Assembly: GCF_030817595.1 (NCBI RefSeq)
Contig: NZ_JAUSZN010000001.1
Span: forward strand, 3,994,001-4,058,000
DNA length: 64,000 nt
Direction: 5' to 3'
From: Neobacillus niacini
Lineage (GTDB): Bacteria > Bacillota > Bacilli > Bacillales > Cytobacillaceae
Numbering within the stretch: position 1 is the stretch's first letter; each line of letters begins with the position of its first letter. The position numbers and the translations under genes are program-made. Shown here piece after piece: positions 33,241 to 42,408 of this stretch. The notes under the pieces were generated by a model, which ran no database searches, had not been told where the DNA came from, and was given only the letters and a program-made list of their open reading frames with translations.

Positions 33241-34629
33241 GGGGGAATGAACCTGGAGATCGCCACACACTTTTTCAAACCTGGCTAAGTGCGTGGCAAT
33301 CTTTTTCATGTTTTGGCATGCTGCGGTAAGTAACACTTGCTCACTCGCATTTTGCAATCCCCGTAACCTACAATAGCGAAGCCCATGCAGTTCTTTTGAA
33401 TCTGCGAAGCTTCGCTCTACTTTTTCTTTTCTAAATTTATATAGTATTTTACCTGACTTTGAAAGTCTGTTAAGTCGAACCTTTTCCTTATGTTCCTCCC
33501 AAACATGTCTGGTAACTACTTTTGTTTTATTTTGAGATTTTGTACACTCAGGCAGGAGTGGGCAGTTAGTACACTTTTTAGGATCTGACTTATATTCCCG
33601 ATAACCTTCTCTTGTAGTTGTACGATATTGTAACTCCTGACCATTTGGACAAACATACAAATCTCTATCTTTGTCATATGTAAACTTCCATTTAGGAAAT
33701 AACCCTTTTGTTGATTGATATCTTCTGTGAGCGATAACTCCAAAAATATTGCGTTCATTAAGTCCTTTACAAATCGGATTTGTCAGGTAACCCGAATCAA
33801 GTGCCACAGCTTCTACTTTAAATCCAAAACGTTCGACCTGACGGTCTAACCGTGAAAGATAGGGGACAGAATCGTGAACATTTCCTGGTGTAACATACGC
33901 ATCAGTTATGATGTTGAACTTCATGTCGGTAGTTCGATGATCAAGATAACAGAACATCTCCTGTTTATTCTCTCGTGACATAAACCCGCATTCAGGATCA
34001 GTTGTGCTCAGTCGTATTTCCTTTTTCTCGGTCACCTCCTCCTTTTCCTTTAAAGGCTTTTTTCCATGATCTCTCCTGTCTTCCTCAATAGCTTTGTTTA
34101 AATCTTCTACATATTCACGTGTTTCAACTTCCACTTCAACTCTAGAGAATTTATGTTTGTTTGCATTCGCTTTAAGGTGTGTGGAATCGGAAAATAAAAC
34201 TCTTCCTCCAACCATCTTGTGGTTAATTGCTTTGAAGACAATCTCATCAAAAATTTCCTGAAATATATTTGTATCTTTAAAACGGGTTCGCCGATTCCAA
34301 CTAATGGTGGAATGATGGGGAACTGTATCGTTTAGCTTTAATCCTAAGAACCATCGATAGGCCACATTCGTCTGAATTTCACGCTCTAATTGTCGTTCAG
34401 AACGAATGCCATAAAAATATCCGATAAACATCATCTTAAAGAGCTGTATAGGGTCCGAAGGACGCCCGTTATTTTCTGAATAAAAAGGACGGACCTTCTC
34501 ACCAATAAAAGAAAAATCAATATACTTGTCCACCTTCCTTAATAGGTGATCTTGCGGTACTAAATCATCAATAAAAACAAATTCAGCTTCGTTTTGTATT
34601 TCTCTTTTTGGCTTATACATTCTATCCAC
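33235..34629 (-). CDS. IS1182-family DDE transposase
   Basis: 464 aa, apparently intact. N-terminal DUF772-type domain ([20 protein letters not shown], then [22 protein letters not shown]). Catalytic Asp's in [15 protein letters not shown] and VALDSGYLT, Glu in [17 protein letters not shown] and C-x2-C-x5-C zinc-like cluster lies between. ATG at 34629. The last residues (HSPC) and the TGA fall in the GC-rich repeat, so the true C-terminus may have been altered. Confidence 0.93.
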   Translation of the reverse strand: MDRMYKPKREIQNEAEFVFIDDLVPQDHLLRKVDKYIDFSFIGEKVRPFYSENNGRPSDPIQLFKMMFIGYFYGIRSERQLEREIQTNVAYRWFLGLKLNDTVPHHSTISWNRRTRFKDTNIFQEIFDEIVFKAINHKMVGGRVLFSDSTHLKANANKHKFSRVEVEVETREYVEDLNKAIEEDRRDHGKKPLKEKEEVTEKKEIRLSTTDPECGFMSRENKQEMFCYLDHRTTDMKFNIITDAYVTPGNVHDSVPYLSRLDRQVERFGFKVEAVALDSGYLTNPICKGLNERNIFGVIAHRRYQSTKGLFPKWKFTYDKDRDLYVCPNGQELQYRTTTREGYREYKSDPKKCTNCPLLPECTKSQNKTKVVTRHVWEEHKEKVRLNRLSKSGKILYKFRKEKVERSFADSKELHGLRYCRLRGLQNASEQVLLTAACQNMKKIATHLARFEKVCGDLQVHSPC

Positions 34630-34727
34630 CGTCCTGTTATTTATATGTATATTATAGCATATTAATGCGGTGAATCATTAAAGTAATTACAAAAAATAAT
34701 AGCTGTCGAGATTTTCTCGACAGCCTG

Positions 34728-34749
34728 AGATGGTGCCTATGCACCATCT
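34728..34749 (+). terminator. Right copy of the 22-bp palindrome, with T-run: original terminator of the C39 gene
   Basis: The perfect 9-bp stem AGATGGTGC/GCACCATCT around CTAT is followed by TTTTTGTG, a full intrinsic terminator. It is separated from the C39 peptidase gene by the IS. Confidence 0.8.
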
Positions 34750-34819
34750 TTTTTGTGTAATTTTTTAAAAAGATGGAAATCCTAGCAAAGGATATTGTTT
34801 CAAGAATGGAGGAGTTATC

Positions 34820-35287
34820 TTGGAATCGACCTTGAAGGTTGGGGATACAGCCCCTGATTTTTCGTTACCAGCAACAACGAAGGATCCCCTTTCGCTTTCC
34901 GGTTATCGGGGGAAGACGAACGTGGTTGTCGCTTTTTATGGGATGGATTTTACTCCCGGCTGAATTAAAGAAATCGCCTCTTGGAAAGAGGACTACAAAC
35001 GATTTGAACAGCTAGGTGCAGAGGTTATTGCAATCAGTGCGGATCATATTCACTCGCACCGCGTTTTTGCAGCCAGTATGGGGACATTGCCATATCCATT
35101 AGCTTCCGATTGGCAAAGGCAGACGATCAAGGACTACAAGGTGTATAACGAAAAAGGCGGCGTTGCGATCCGTTCGGTGTTTGTTGTCAATCGAGATGGA
35201 GTGATTACTTATATGAATACCTCCTTTAAAGCCGACAAAAAAGAAGATTACGAAGCAGTTTTTTCAGAACTAGAAAAGCTCGTCTAA
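34820..35287 (+). CDS. Peroxiredoxin with in-frame TGA at the peroxidatic-Cys codon (candidate selenoprotein)
   Basis: 155 aa if TGA 34961-34963 (codon 48) is decoded. TTG start at 34820 with GGAGGAG 5 nt upstream. N-terminal part: VGDTAPDFSLPATTKDPLSL, then VVVAFYGMDFTPG. Then TGA replaces the Cys of the family motif TPxC, and the frame continues intact with IKEIASWKEDYKRFEQLGAE, VIAISADHIHSHRVF, LPYPLASDW and AIRSVFVVNRDGVITYM to TAA 35287. Everything except that codon is a normal thiol peroxidase of the AhpE/BCP-like TSA group. A SECIS-like hairpin follows at correct spacing. Alternatives: nonsense mutation of TGC/TGT, or sequencing error. No Sec machinery lies in this window. Confidence 0.7.
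34971..35005 (+). promoter_or_regulatory. Candidate bacterial SECIS element
   Basis: Upper stem CCTCTT (34977-34982)/AAGAGG (34986-34991) with loop GGA; lower stem AAATCG (34971-34976)/CGATTT (35000-35005) directly stacked, with an 8-nt bulge on the 3' side. The loop G is 19 nt after the TGA. The general bacterial SECIS model asks for a G early in the apical loop about 16-37 nt after the UGA, which this satisfies. Confidence 0.55.
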
Positions 35288-35299
35288 GCATTACAGAAA

Positions 35300-35335
35300 A
35301 GACATCTCCCGACCAATCGAGAGATGTCTCTTCTT
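35300..35335. terminator. Bidirectional terminator between peroxiredoxin and SMR genes
   Basis: AGACATCTC (35300-35308) pairs with GAGATGTCT (35321-35329); CTTCTTATTT on the plus side and TTTTC on the minus side. Confidence 0.8.
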
Positions 35336-35337
35336 AT

Positions 35338-35652
35338 TTAATGTACGAGCTTTAAACCAACGACTGAAAAAATAATACCTAGAATACAAGCCATACGAAG
35401 CCTGCTCTTTGATTCCTTAAAGAAAACCATACCAACTATCGCAGCTCCTACCGTTCCAATCCCTGTCCATACGGCATAGGCAGTTGATAAGGGAATCGTC
35501 TCCATCGCCCGAACGAGCAGTTGGAAACTCATTATAAACCCTCCAATTAGGATTAGATAATTGATAAAGTTACCTTTATCAGCTGTTCTTTTTAAACCGA
35601 TAACCCCAACGACTTCAAAACAACCGCCTAAAATAAGCATTAGCCAATCCAT
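35338..35652 (-). CDS. Small multidrug resistance (SMR) subunit
   Basis: 104 aa from ATG 35652, which overlaps the upstream SMR stop by one base (TAATG); GGAGGGTGG upstream. Four helices, conserved Glu13 in GGCFEVVGVIGLK, and STAYAVWTGIGTVGA. Pairs with the next gene as a heterodimeric proton-coupled exporter of the YkkCD/YvdSR type. Guanidinium or quaternary amines are typical substrates; none can be assigned. Confidence 0.88.
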   Translation of the reverse strand: MDWLMLILGGCFEVVGVIGLKRTADKGNFINYLILIGGFIMSFQLLVRAMETIPLSTAYAVWTGIGTVGAAIVGMVFFKESKSRLRMACILGIIFSVVGLKLVH

Positions 35653-36014
35653 TAAACACCACCCTCCTTGTTTGTTAATTTCAAGCCAATTATGCAAGCC
35701 AAAAGTAATAAAATAAGGGCAACTCTTAATGGACTAACCGAGCCGTTTTCAAATACAATCTCGACTATAACCGTTCCTAAGGTGCCAATCCCGGCAAATA
35801 CAGCATATACCGTCCCAACAGGTATCACTTTTGTCGCTCTTATAATTAAATCAAAACTTAATAAAATCGCTATAAGCACAACGAGAGAAGGTACTTCTTC
35901 ATATTTAAATCCACTTGCCCAGACTACTTCAAGAAATCCTGCAAGGATCACAAATAACCATGCACTTGATTCGCTTTTTCCCTTTGATTCAGTTAATACT
36001 TTTGAATCACTCAT
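35652..36014 (-). CDS. Small multidrug resistance (SMR) subunit
   Basis: 120 aa, first of the SMR pair. A polar 17-residue N-terminus precedes four helices; conserved Glu29 in LAGFLEVVWASGFK; GTVYAVFAGIGTLG. No guanidine (ykkC) riboswitch was recognised in the 127 bp upstream, so its induction is unknown. Confidence 0.87.
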   Translation of the reverse strand: MSDSKVLTESKGKSESSAWLFVILAGFLEVVWASGFKYEEVPSLVVLIAILLSFDLIIRATKVIPVGTVYAVFAGIGTLGTVIVEIVFENGSVSPLRVALILLLLACIIGLKLTNKEGGV

Positions 36015-36141
36015 TTTTATTTTTCCTCTCTTTCCGCTACTCGCTTAATCTTACCAAATTATCATTTGCATATCATTCCCTATGAACGTATGATTGCTTA
36101 TGAAAATCTTTCTTTTTATAAGGATTGGAGAGTTTTACTAA

Positions 36142-37914
36142 ATGAAACAAAACAAGGATGGTTTAAAACCATTTATCTCTCTCATTTTATCTGCTAACAT
36201 CCCGAAAGCTGCATTAGTTTTTGGGTTATCTGCAAGTCTTATTACGACACTTGCAGGACTTCTTGTTCCAGTACTAACGAAAAACTTAGTAGATGGATTC
36301 TCTGTTTCATCGCTAAGTGTTCCACTCATAATTGGGATAGGTGCAGCATTCATCTTCCAAGCAATGATTAGCGGGGTATCGATTTACCTGTTAAGTTTTG
36401 TCGGCCAAAAAATCGTCGCCCGGCTGCGTGAAAAAATGTGGGTAAAATTAATTCGTTTACCTGTCAGTTATTTTGATAAACAATCGAGCGGCGAAACCGT
36501 CAGCCGAATTGTAAATGATACAAGTGTTGTTCGCGATTTAATTTCGAATCATTTTCCACAATTCATCTCAGGGATTATTTCTATTATCGGTGCCATCGTC
36601 ATTTTATTGATAATGGATTGGAAAATGACACTTATCATGTTAATATCTGTTCCTCTTACGTTTATGATTATGATGCCGCTCGGAAGGAAGATGGCAAAAA
36701 TCTCCCGCGGCCTGCAGGATGAGACTGCCGCCTTTACAGGAAGCATTCAACAAACGTTAAGTGAAATCCGCTTAATGAAAGCATCCACTGCAGAACACCA
36801 TGAAGAGACAAAAGGGGTAACAGGCATTGGCAATTTGCTCAGTTTTGGGTTAAAAGAAGCACGAATCACCGCCTTAATTGCTCCTATCATGTACCTGGTC
36901 GTCATGATTGTCATCGTGATGATAATCGGGTACGGCGGAATGCGGGTGGCCAACGGAACCATGTCTACTGGTTCACTTGTAGCATTCTTACTTTACCTTT
37001 TTCAAATCATTTTTCCGATAACGAGTTTCGCGATGTTCTTTACCCAGCTGCAAAAAGCAAAAGGGGCTACCGAGCGGATTATTGATATCTTAAACCTGCC
37101 TCTAGAAGAAGGGCAGGAAGGGCTGGAGCTGGACATCACAAATAAACCTATTCTCGTCAACCATGTATCTTTTGCCTATAGTGAAGATGAACCAGTCCTA
37201 GAAGATGTATCGTTTGAAGCACAGCCAGGTGAAATGATTGCCTTTGCTGGTCCTAGCGGCGGTGGCAAAACGACTATGTTCGGCTTACTTGAACGCTTTT
37301 ATGAGCCTACCTCTGGGAAAATAATGGTAGGTAATATTCCAATAACAGATTTATCCATTGAAGCATGGCGCAGTCAAATTGGTTATGTTTCACAGGAAAG
37401 TGCAATGATGGCGGGAACCATCCGCGAAAATTTATGTTATGGGCTGCCAAATAGTAAATCAATTTCAGATGACCAGCTATGGAAAGTGGCAGAGATGGCA
37501 TATGCAAGTGAATTTATTAAATCCTTTTCGGAAGGATTGGACACAGAGGTTGGCGAACGCGGGGTAAAACTTTCTGGCGGTCAAAGGCAGCGTATAGCGA
37601 TTGCACGCGCTTTTTTACGTGACCCTAAGATACTAATGATGGACGAAGCAACAGCAAGCCTTGACAGCCAATCAGAAGGAATTGTTCAGCAGGCATTATC
37701 CCGGCTAATGGAAGGCCGTACTACCTTTGTTATTGCTCACCGTTTATCTACGATTGTCGACGCTGATAAAATCATTTTCATCGAGAAAGGGCGAGTCACA
37801 GGAATGGGGACTCATCAAGAATTAACACAATCACATGAATTATATCGTGAATTTGCAGAGCAGCAATTAACCAGCGTCGATCAAGAAAATCAAAAAAAAG
37901 GTGCATTAAGCTGA
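36142..37914 (+). CDS. bmrA: BmrA-like multidrug ABC exporter (half-transporter)
   Basis: 590 aa. Six-helix transmembrane domain (about 20-320; LVPVLTKNLVDGF and LPVSYFDKQSSGETVSRIVNDT as in BmrA). ATPase domain: Walker A GPSGGGKTT from residue 370, signature LSGGQRQR, Walker B ILMMDEATASLDS, H-loop IAHRLST. BmrA of B. subtilis has 589 residues and works as a homodimer exporting drugs. Ends inside its own terminator. Divergent from the SMR pair. Confidence 0.93.
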   Translation: MKQNKDGLKPFISLILSANIPKAALVFGLSASLITTLAGLLVPVLTKNLVDGFSVSSLSVPLIIGIGAAFIFQAMISGVSIYLLSFVGQKIVARLREKMWVKLIRLPVSYFDKQSSGETVSRIVNDTSVVRDLISNHFPQFISGIISIIGAIVILLIMDWKMTLIMLISVPLTFMIMMPLGRKMAKISRGLQDETAAFTGSIQQTLSEIRLMKASTAEHHEETKGVTGIGNLLSFGLKEARITALIAPIMYLVVMIVIVMIIGYGGMRVANGTMSTGSLVAFLLYLFQIIFPITSFAMFFTQLQKAKGATERIIDILNLPLEEGQEGLELDITNKPILVNHVSFAYSEDEPVLEDVSFEAQPGEMIAFAGPSGGGKTTMFGLLERFYEPTSGKIMVGNIPITDLSIEAWRSQIGYVSQESAMMAGTIRENLCYGLPNSKSISDDQLWKVAEMAYASEFIKSFSEGLDTEVGERGVKLSGGQRQRIAIARAFLRDPKILMMDEATASLDSQSEGIVQQALSRLMEGRTTFVIAHRLSTIVDADKIIFIEKGRVTGMGTHQELTQSHELYREFAEQQLTSVDQENQKKGALS

Positions 37915-37933
37915 GCTTAAGCACCCTTTTTTT
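37900..37933 (+). terminator. Terminator overlapping the end of bmrA
   Basis: GGTGCATTAAGC (37900-37911) pairs with GCTTAAGCACC (37915-37925) with one bulge; the TGA stop codon forms the loop; T7 follows. Confidence 0.88.
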
Positions 37934-37935
37934 GA

Positions 37936-39204
37936 CTAAGCCTGGGGCTGCTTCTCGGCAATGGAGATGTTTGGCCCCTCTTCTTTTACCTTGAAAAGCG
38001 GAACAACCAGTAAGGAACCAATCAAAAATAATATACCGGATACGGTATAAACACCAGATAATGTCAGTGGAATTTTCACAACACCTGCAATCGACATTCC
38101 AATCACCATCATCCCCATAAACAACGGACTAAGTACACCATTCACACGCCCTATAAATGCTTCTTCCGAATATTTCAGAATGATGGTGTTAATCCCAATA
38201 TGAATACACGGAAAGAATACACCGTTCAATACTTGTAATACCAGCGTTACTGCAAAGCTAGTCGACCAGCCAACCCCAATAGTAAATACCATGCTTGCAA
38301 AAATCCCGATTGCAAGAAGCTTTTGAGGTGAGATCTTTTTCGAGAATGCCATGACGATACCACCGCCAGCGAGCATACCAATACCATTTGCCATTAACAG
38401 CCACTGAAGTGATTCCTTGGGCATTCCAAGTTTTTCAATCGTAATAAAAATCATTAACGGTGAAATCAAACCAACAGCTAAACCACACACAGCAAAAATA
38501 CCGCCCATTGATTTCAAGATTTTTTTTGACATCACATAACGGAAACCATCTGCTAGTTCTTTTTTAAAATTATTTTGAACCTCGTTTTTTTCCTTCTCCA
38601 AATCACGCGGAAGGAACATTAACACCAGTCCCGAAAGTAAGAACATCGCACCCATGACACCAATCGAAATGTATATTCCATATTTTTGATAGACAAGTGT
38701 TCCAATTACAGGACCGATGACCATGAATATTGCCATCAACGATTGGAAGATGGCCATAACGGATTGCAGCTGTTCACCTGGTACATGCTGCTTCAGTAGT
38801 TTCATTGCTGAAGGCATGGAAAACTGTGAAAGAATAGCTGAAATCAGCGTCGCTAAGAATATTGCTTGCCACGAGCCAAAAAGTAGTGCCAGCAGGACCA
38901 AACCAATCGATACAGCAGATAACATATCGCACCAAACCATCGTCAATTTAGGTTTCCATCTGTCAGCAAAAGTCCCGCCAATAAATGAAAAAATAAATAT
39001 CGGGGTAAACTCAACAACCGATATTAAGGAAACATATACCGGATCATTATCGGTAATATCGGTCACGTATAGTAAAATCGCAAAATTCCTTATCCAAATT
39101 CCTAACTGAAGTAAGAAGTTTGAAGACATAATGGCTAATACAATTCGATTTGAAAATATACTCCCAGTAGAAATGGATGTCGCGCCCTGATTGTTAACCT
39201 CCAT
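37936..39204 (-). CDS. MFS transporter (MFS_3/enterobactin-exporter-like)
   Basis: 422 aa, twelve helices. Motif-A-like loop GGTFADRWKPKLTMVWCDM after helix 2 and IGRVNGVLSPLFMGM in the second half. Resembles macrolide/siderophore exporters of the MFS_3 group. AAGGGGGAA precedes the ATG. Convergent with bmrA and divergent from the LtaS-family gene. Substrate unknown. Confidence 0.86.
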   Translation of the reverse strand: MEVNNQGATSISTGSIFSNRIVLAIMSSNFLLQLGIWIRNFAILLYVTDITDNDPVYVSLISVVEFTPIFIFSFIGGTFADRWKPKLTMVWCDMLSAVSIGLVLLALLFGSWQAIFLATLISAILSQFSMPSAMKLLKQHVPGEQLQSVMAIFQSLMAIFMVIGPVIGTLVYQKYGIYISIGVMGAMFLLSGLVLMFLPRDLEKEKNEVQNNFKKELADGFRYVMSKKILKSMGGIFAVCGLAVGLISPLMIFITIEKLGMPKESLQWLLMANGIGMLAGGGIVMAFSKKISPQKLLAIGIFASMVFTIGVGWSTSFAVTLVLQVLNGVFFPCIHIGINTIILKYSEEAFIGRVNGVLSPLFMGMMVIGMSIAGVVKIPLTLSGVYTVSGILFLIGSLLVVPLFKVKEEGPNISIAEKQPQA

Positions 39205-39398
39205 CGTATTCCCCCTTTAATTCGTTATAAAGTTATTTTTGCCAAAATTCCGCATAATCATATCATACTGGAAAATTAATTTCAGCGAGAAACTTAAGGT
39301 TTCCGAAAATTATTTATTTTATCACGATTATTAGTTGATAGTATTGTAGATGTTTTGATAAGTTAAAGAGAGAAGAGTATCTTTTTGAGGTGTTTTCT

Positions 39399-41237
39399 AT
39401 GATTAAGATTTCGAGTACTGGTTTACAACATCCAATTGTATTACTATTGGTTGTTTTGTTTGTAAAAATTTATGCTTTCCAGGTTGTCGTTTTTGAAAAT
39501 ATATCATTTTTTCATGTGCTGCTTGTTGAGTTTCCAATGTGGGCATTTGTTTTATCGGTCCTGACGCTGCTTTTTAAAAAACGGACCTGGTTAGCCATAT
39601 GGCTTTATAGCTTAATCCTGTCAGTTCTGTTCATTGTCGTTGTTTATTATACACGGTATTTTTCAACCGTACCATCTTATTATGATGTCAAACAAATTTA
39701 TCAATCCAACTCTGTTGGAGGCACAGTTGCCCTGCTTGGAAGCCCTTATGACTTTTTATTTTTCTTAGATACGATCTTAATCGTCCCGGTTATGTGGTTT
39801 TTCAAAAAAAGGGCAACATCCTTTGTCTCAGCAAAGAGATGGGCAGTCAGCTTTGGCTGTATCGGACTCATCATGACTGTTATCGCTTTTCGCTATCCTT
39901 TAATTGATGTATCCTACTTTGCAAAGAAGCATGGCTATATCCAATCTCAATTCGTTCAAGCCTATGAAAACAGCCTTGGGACAGCCTTTGCCAGCCAGGA
40001 GTATATGTCAGAAAAGGAACTTGAAAAGCTAAAAGGCAATAAATATGTCCCAGCTGCAGAACATAGCACCTTTGGTCTTGCAAAAGACCGCCATGTTTTT
40101 ATTATCCAATGGGAGTCATTACAGGAATTCACCATTAATCAAAAGATTAATGGACAGGAAATCACACCCAATTTAAATGCATTCTTAAAAGAAAGTGCCT
40201 ATTTCGATAATGTTTATCAGCAAATTGGGGCAGGTAACACATCAGATGCTGAATGGCTCATGCACACCTCCTTATACCCGGAAGGCATGGACCCTACCGT
40301 TAATACCCTTGAGGGTGAAGAGATTCCTTCACTTGTTCGGACTCTAAAAAAGAATGGCTACGGTGCTGCAACCTATCATGCCGATGATATTACCTATTGG
40401 AGTCGTGATAAGTTATATCCAGCACTGGGATTTGATTATATCTATACCAGTAACGAGATTCCAAATGAAAAGGAAATTGGCTTTGGTCCCGCGGATGAAG
40501 TGCTGTTTAAATTTGTGGACGAACAACTTCCTAAACAGTTGAAGACGCACGAGAAAATGTATTCGAATATTATTACGCTCACAAGCCATACACCATTTGA
40601 AATGCCTGAAGAATACGAGTTTCTAGACTTACCAGAAAACTTTAAGGAAACGTATGTGGGGAATTACTTTCAATCAGTTCGTTATACGGATGAACAAATT
40701 GGCTTGTTCATCAAACAGCTAAAGAAGCTTGGAATCTATGATGAATCTGTTATTCTGATTTATGGTGATCACTCTGGCCTTCACGGTGCACCTGTTACTG
40801 AAAAAGATAAGACCATATTAAAAGAGGTTTTAGGTCACGAATATACAATGCAGGACCGCTTTGTTGTACCAGTGTTATTTACGGTTCCTGGTCTCTTTAC
40901 GGGGGAAAAGTATTCAAACCTCGGCGGGCAAGTTGACCTGATGCCGACCCTATTAAACTTACTCGGCATAGAACACGACACGCAGATGATTGGCCACAAT
41001 CTTTTTCACTATAAAAAGAACCTGCTTGGAATGCGTTATTACCTGCCAGGAGGATCGTTTATAAGTGATAAAACTTTTTACACGGCACCAAGTGCGAAGC
41101 TTCCCGCCTCCATCTATGACCGAAAAACGATGAAGAAAACAAAGAATACCAATCGCCTTCAAGAAAGCATCGATAACACCTTAGCCATCATGGAATACTC
41201 AGATTATATCCGCAAGGAACAAACAGAAGATAGGTAA
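39399..41237 (+). CDS. LtaS-family lipoteichoic acid synthase/primase-like enzyme
   Basis: 612 aa from ATG 39399 (GAGGTG 6 nt upstream; a GTG at 39390 lies in that site). Five N-terminal helices, then a signal-peptidase-like linker and the extracytoplasmic sulfatase-fold domain: IIQWESLQEF (metal Glu), GAGNTSDAE with nucleophile Thr281, IYGDHSG. It transfers glycerol-phosphate from phosphatidylglycerol. Could be a YvgJ-type primase or another LtaS paralogue; this cannot be told from sequence alone. Confidence 0.88.
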   Translation: MIKISSTGLQHPIVLLLVVLFVKIYAFQVVVFENISFFHVLLVEFPMWAFVLSVLTLLFKKRTWLAIWLYSLILSVLFIVVVYYTRYFSTVPSYYDVKQIYQSNSVGGTVALLGSPYDFLFFLDTILIVPVMWFFKKRATSFVSAKRWAVSFGCIGLIMTVIAFRYPLIDVSYFAKKHGYIQSQFVQAYENSLGTAFASQEYMSEKELEKLKGNKYVPAAEHSTFGLAKDRHVFIIQWESLQEFTINQKINGQEITPNLNAFLKESAYFDNVYQQIGAGNTSDAEWLMHTSLYPEGMDPTVNTLEGEEIPSLVRTLKKNGYGAATYHADDITYWSRDKLYPALGFDYIYTSNEIPNEKEIGFGPADEVLFKFVDEQLPKQLKTHEKMYSNIITLTSHTPFEMPEEYEFLDLPENFKETYVGNYFQSVRYTDEQIGLFIKQLKKLGIYDESVILIYGDHSGLHGAPVTEKDKTILKEVLGHEYTMQDRFVVPVLFTVPGLFTGEKYSNLGGQVDLMPTLLNLLGIEHDTQMIGHNLFHYKKNLLGMRYYLPGGSFISDKTFYTAPSAKLPASIYDRKTMKKTKNTNRLQESIDNTLAIMEYSDYIRKEQTEDR

Positions 41238-41272
41238 AGGACCTGCATGGTGACATGCGGGTCCTCCTTTTT
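41238..41272 (+). terminator. Intrinsic terminator after the LtaS-family gene
   Basis: AGGACCTGCATG (41238-41249) pairs with CATGCGGGTCCT (41254-41265) with one mismatch, then CCTTTTTT. Overlaps the end of the convergent DUF418 gene. Confidence 0.87.
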
Positions 41273-42296
41273 AATGTACCTCTTCTACTTGTTTCTTTAT
41301 CGTTGGAACCTCCAAGTACGTGACAACACGCCAAATCCACTCTAATGGTCCAAATTGAAAAAAACGCAGCCAGATCACACTAAAGGTAAGCTGAATAATA
41401 TAAATCGTAAGACAAACTAGTAGGGATTGAAGATAGGTTAATGACTCAAACATGTTGAATACGTAACCTGCTAGATAGATAAAGACAGTTTGAAAGATAT
41501 AGTTTGTCAGTGCCATCCGCCCATAGCTCTTCAAAGGAGATAACAGCTTCTGAACAGTCTGGAATTGCAAAAGCAGAATCAGCACCCCAACATATAAAGC
41601 CGAAACAAGCGGTCCAATCATGATTCCTATACTTAAAAATCGATAAGTTGTTTCATCTACTCCATTATAAAAACCAAATGGATATGACGGTGCATGTTGA
41701 TACTGATAAATCAGTCCAGTTATACTAACGATTAACAAAAGAGCCGTACCGATTACTACCTTTTTCACCTTCCCCGCCACTCCTTCAAACAGGCGATATT
41801 GACCAGCAGCAATCCCCAGCAGTATCAGCGGTACAACCATAAACAGCTTCGAAGCCATTATACTTAGGGCGATTAGCAAGATTAAGCCAAGGGCAAGGTT
41901 ATTTTCCTTTTTCAATTTGTAAAATGGGAGTAAAAGCAGTCCAGTTATCGCATAAACGGTCAATGCCTCACCCGGGTGGAATTTAACATGGAACCAACCT
42001 AAGATAAACAGAGCCGCCACCCGTCGCAAGAATAAGATATAGCCATTTTTCCCCTTCGCATTTGCTCTTGAGATAAATAGAAAAAAGCCTACACCGAACA
42101 AAAAAGAGAAAAGCGTATAAAATCTGCCCTCAACAAATAAAAAGAGAAACATTTGATAGGAAGCATCCCCTGTTCCTTGTTCAGGTAATTTAACTGACAA
42201 CAGCGGCAAGATATTTACTAAGATTATTCCCATCAAGGCAAACCCCCGTAAATAATCGAGGATTTCTATTCGTTCAGTACGTTCCGTTGGCTTCAA
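41271..42296 (-). CDS. DUF418 membrane protein
   Basis: About 341 aa. Start placed at a TTG near 42296 because GGAGG lies 8 nt upstream; ATG 42311 is inside that site. N-terminal RIEILDYLRGFALMGIILVN and FSFLFGVGFFLF motifs, then the C-terminal DUF418 domain (YGRMALTNYIFQTVF..FGPLEWIWR). About ten helices. Related to YeiB/YrkO proteins of unknown function, distantly similar to acyltransferase-3 proteins. Confidence 0.8.
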   Translation of the reverse strand: MKPTERTERIEILDYLRGFALMGIILVNILPLLSVKLPEQGTGDASYQMFLFLFVEGRFYTLFSFLFGVGFFLFISRANAKGKNGYILFLRRVAALFILGWFHVKFHPGEALTVYAITGLLLLPFYKLKKENNLALGLILLIALSIMASKLFMVVPLILLGIAAGQYRLFEGVAGKVKKVVIGTALLLIVSITGLIYQYQHAPSYPFGFYNGVDETTYRFLSIGIMIGPLVSALYVGVLILLLQFQTVQKLLSPLKSYGRMALTNYIFQTVFIYLAGYVFNMFESLTYLQSLLVCLTIYIIQLTFSVIWLRFFQFGPLEWIWRVVTYLEVPTIKKQVEEVH

Positions 42297-42408
42297 CAAA
42301 CTCACCTCCATTAAATTGGAATGAAAATATGTACAAGGACTAGAAAAAAGATCATCACTGCTGTGAGATGGAAAATCCGCACTTGATTTTTTCTGTGTCG
42401 TGCAAAAT

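Larger units (their letters stand above)
33049..34727. mobile_element. Complete IS1182-family insertion sequence (1679 bp)
   Basis: Ends: CAGATTGTCGAGAAA (33049-33063) and, on the minus strand, CAGGCTGTCGAGAAA (34727-34713), 13/15 identical, each continuing into a hairpin. Inside are the transposase (minus strand) and a GC-rich 132-bp repeat. Identical 22-bp palindromes flank it in direct orientation, a long duplication of a terminator stem-loop. IS1182 members are known for variable or long duplications and for insertion near palindromes. Confidence 0.85.

Noticed and set aside
33029..33278. Two short frames (plus 33029-33250, minus 33084-33278) in the GC-rich repeat
   Set aside because: They are created by the low stop-codon density of the GC-rich structured repeat and have no ribosome binding sites.
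36015..36141. Guanidine-I (ykkC) riboswitch before the SMR pair
   Set aside because: The 127-bp region has no recognisable conserved ykkC segments or terminator, so it is not called.
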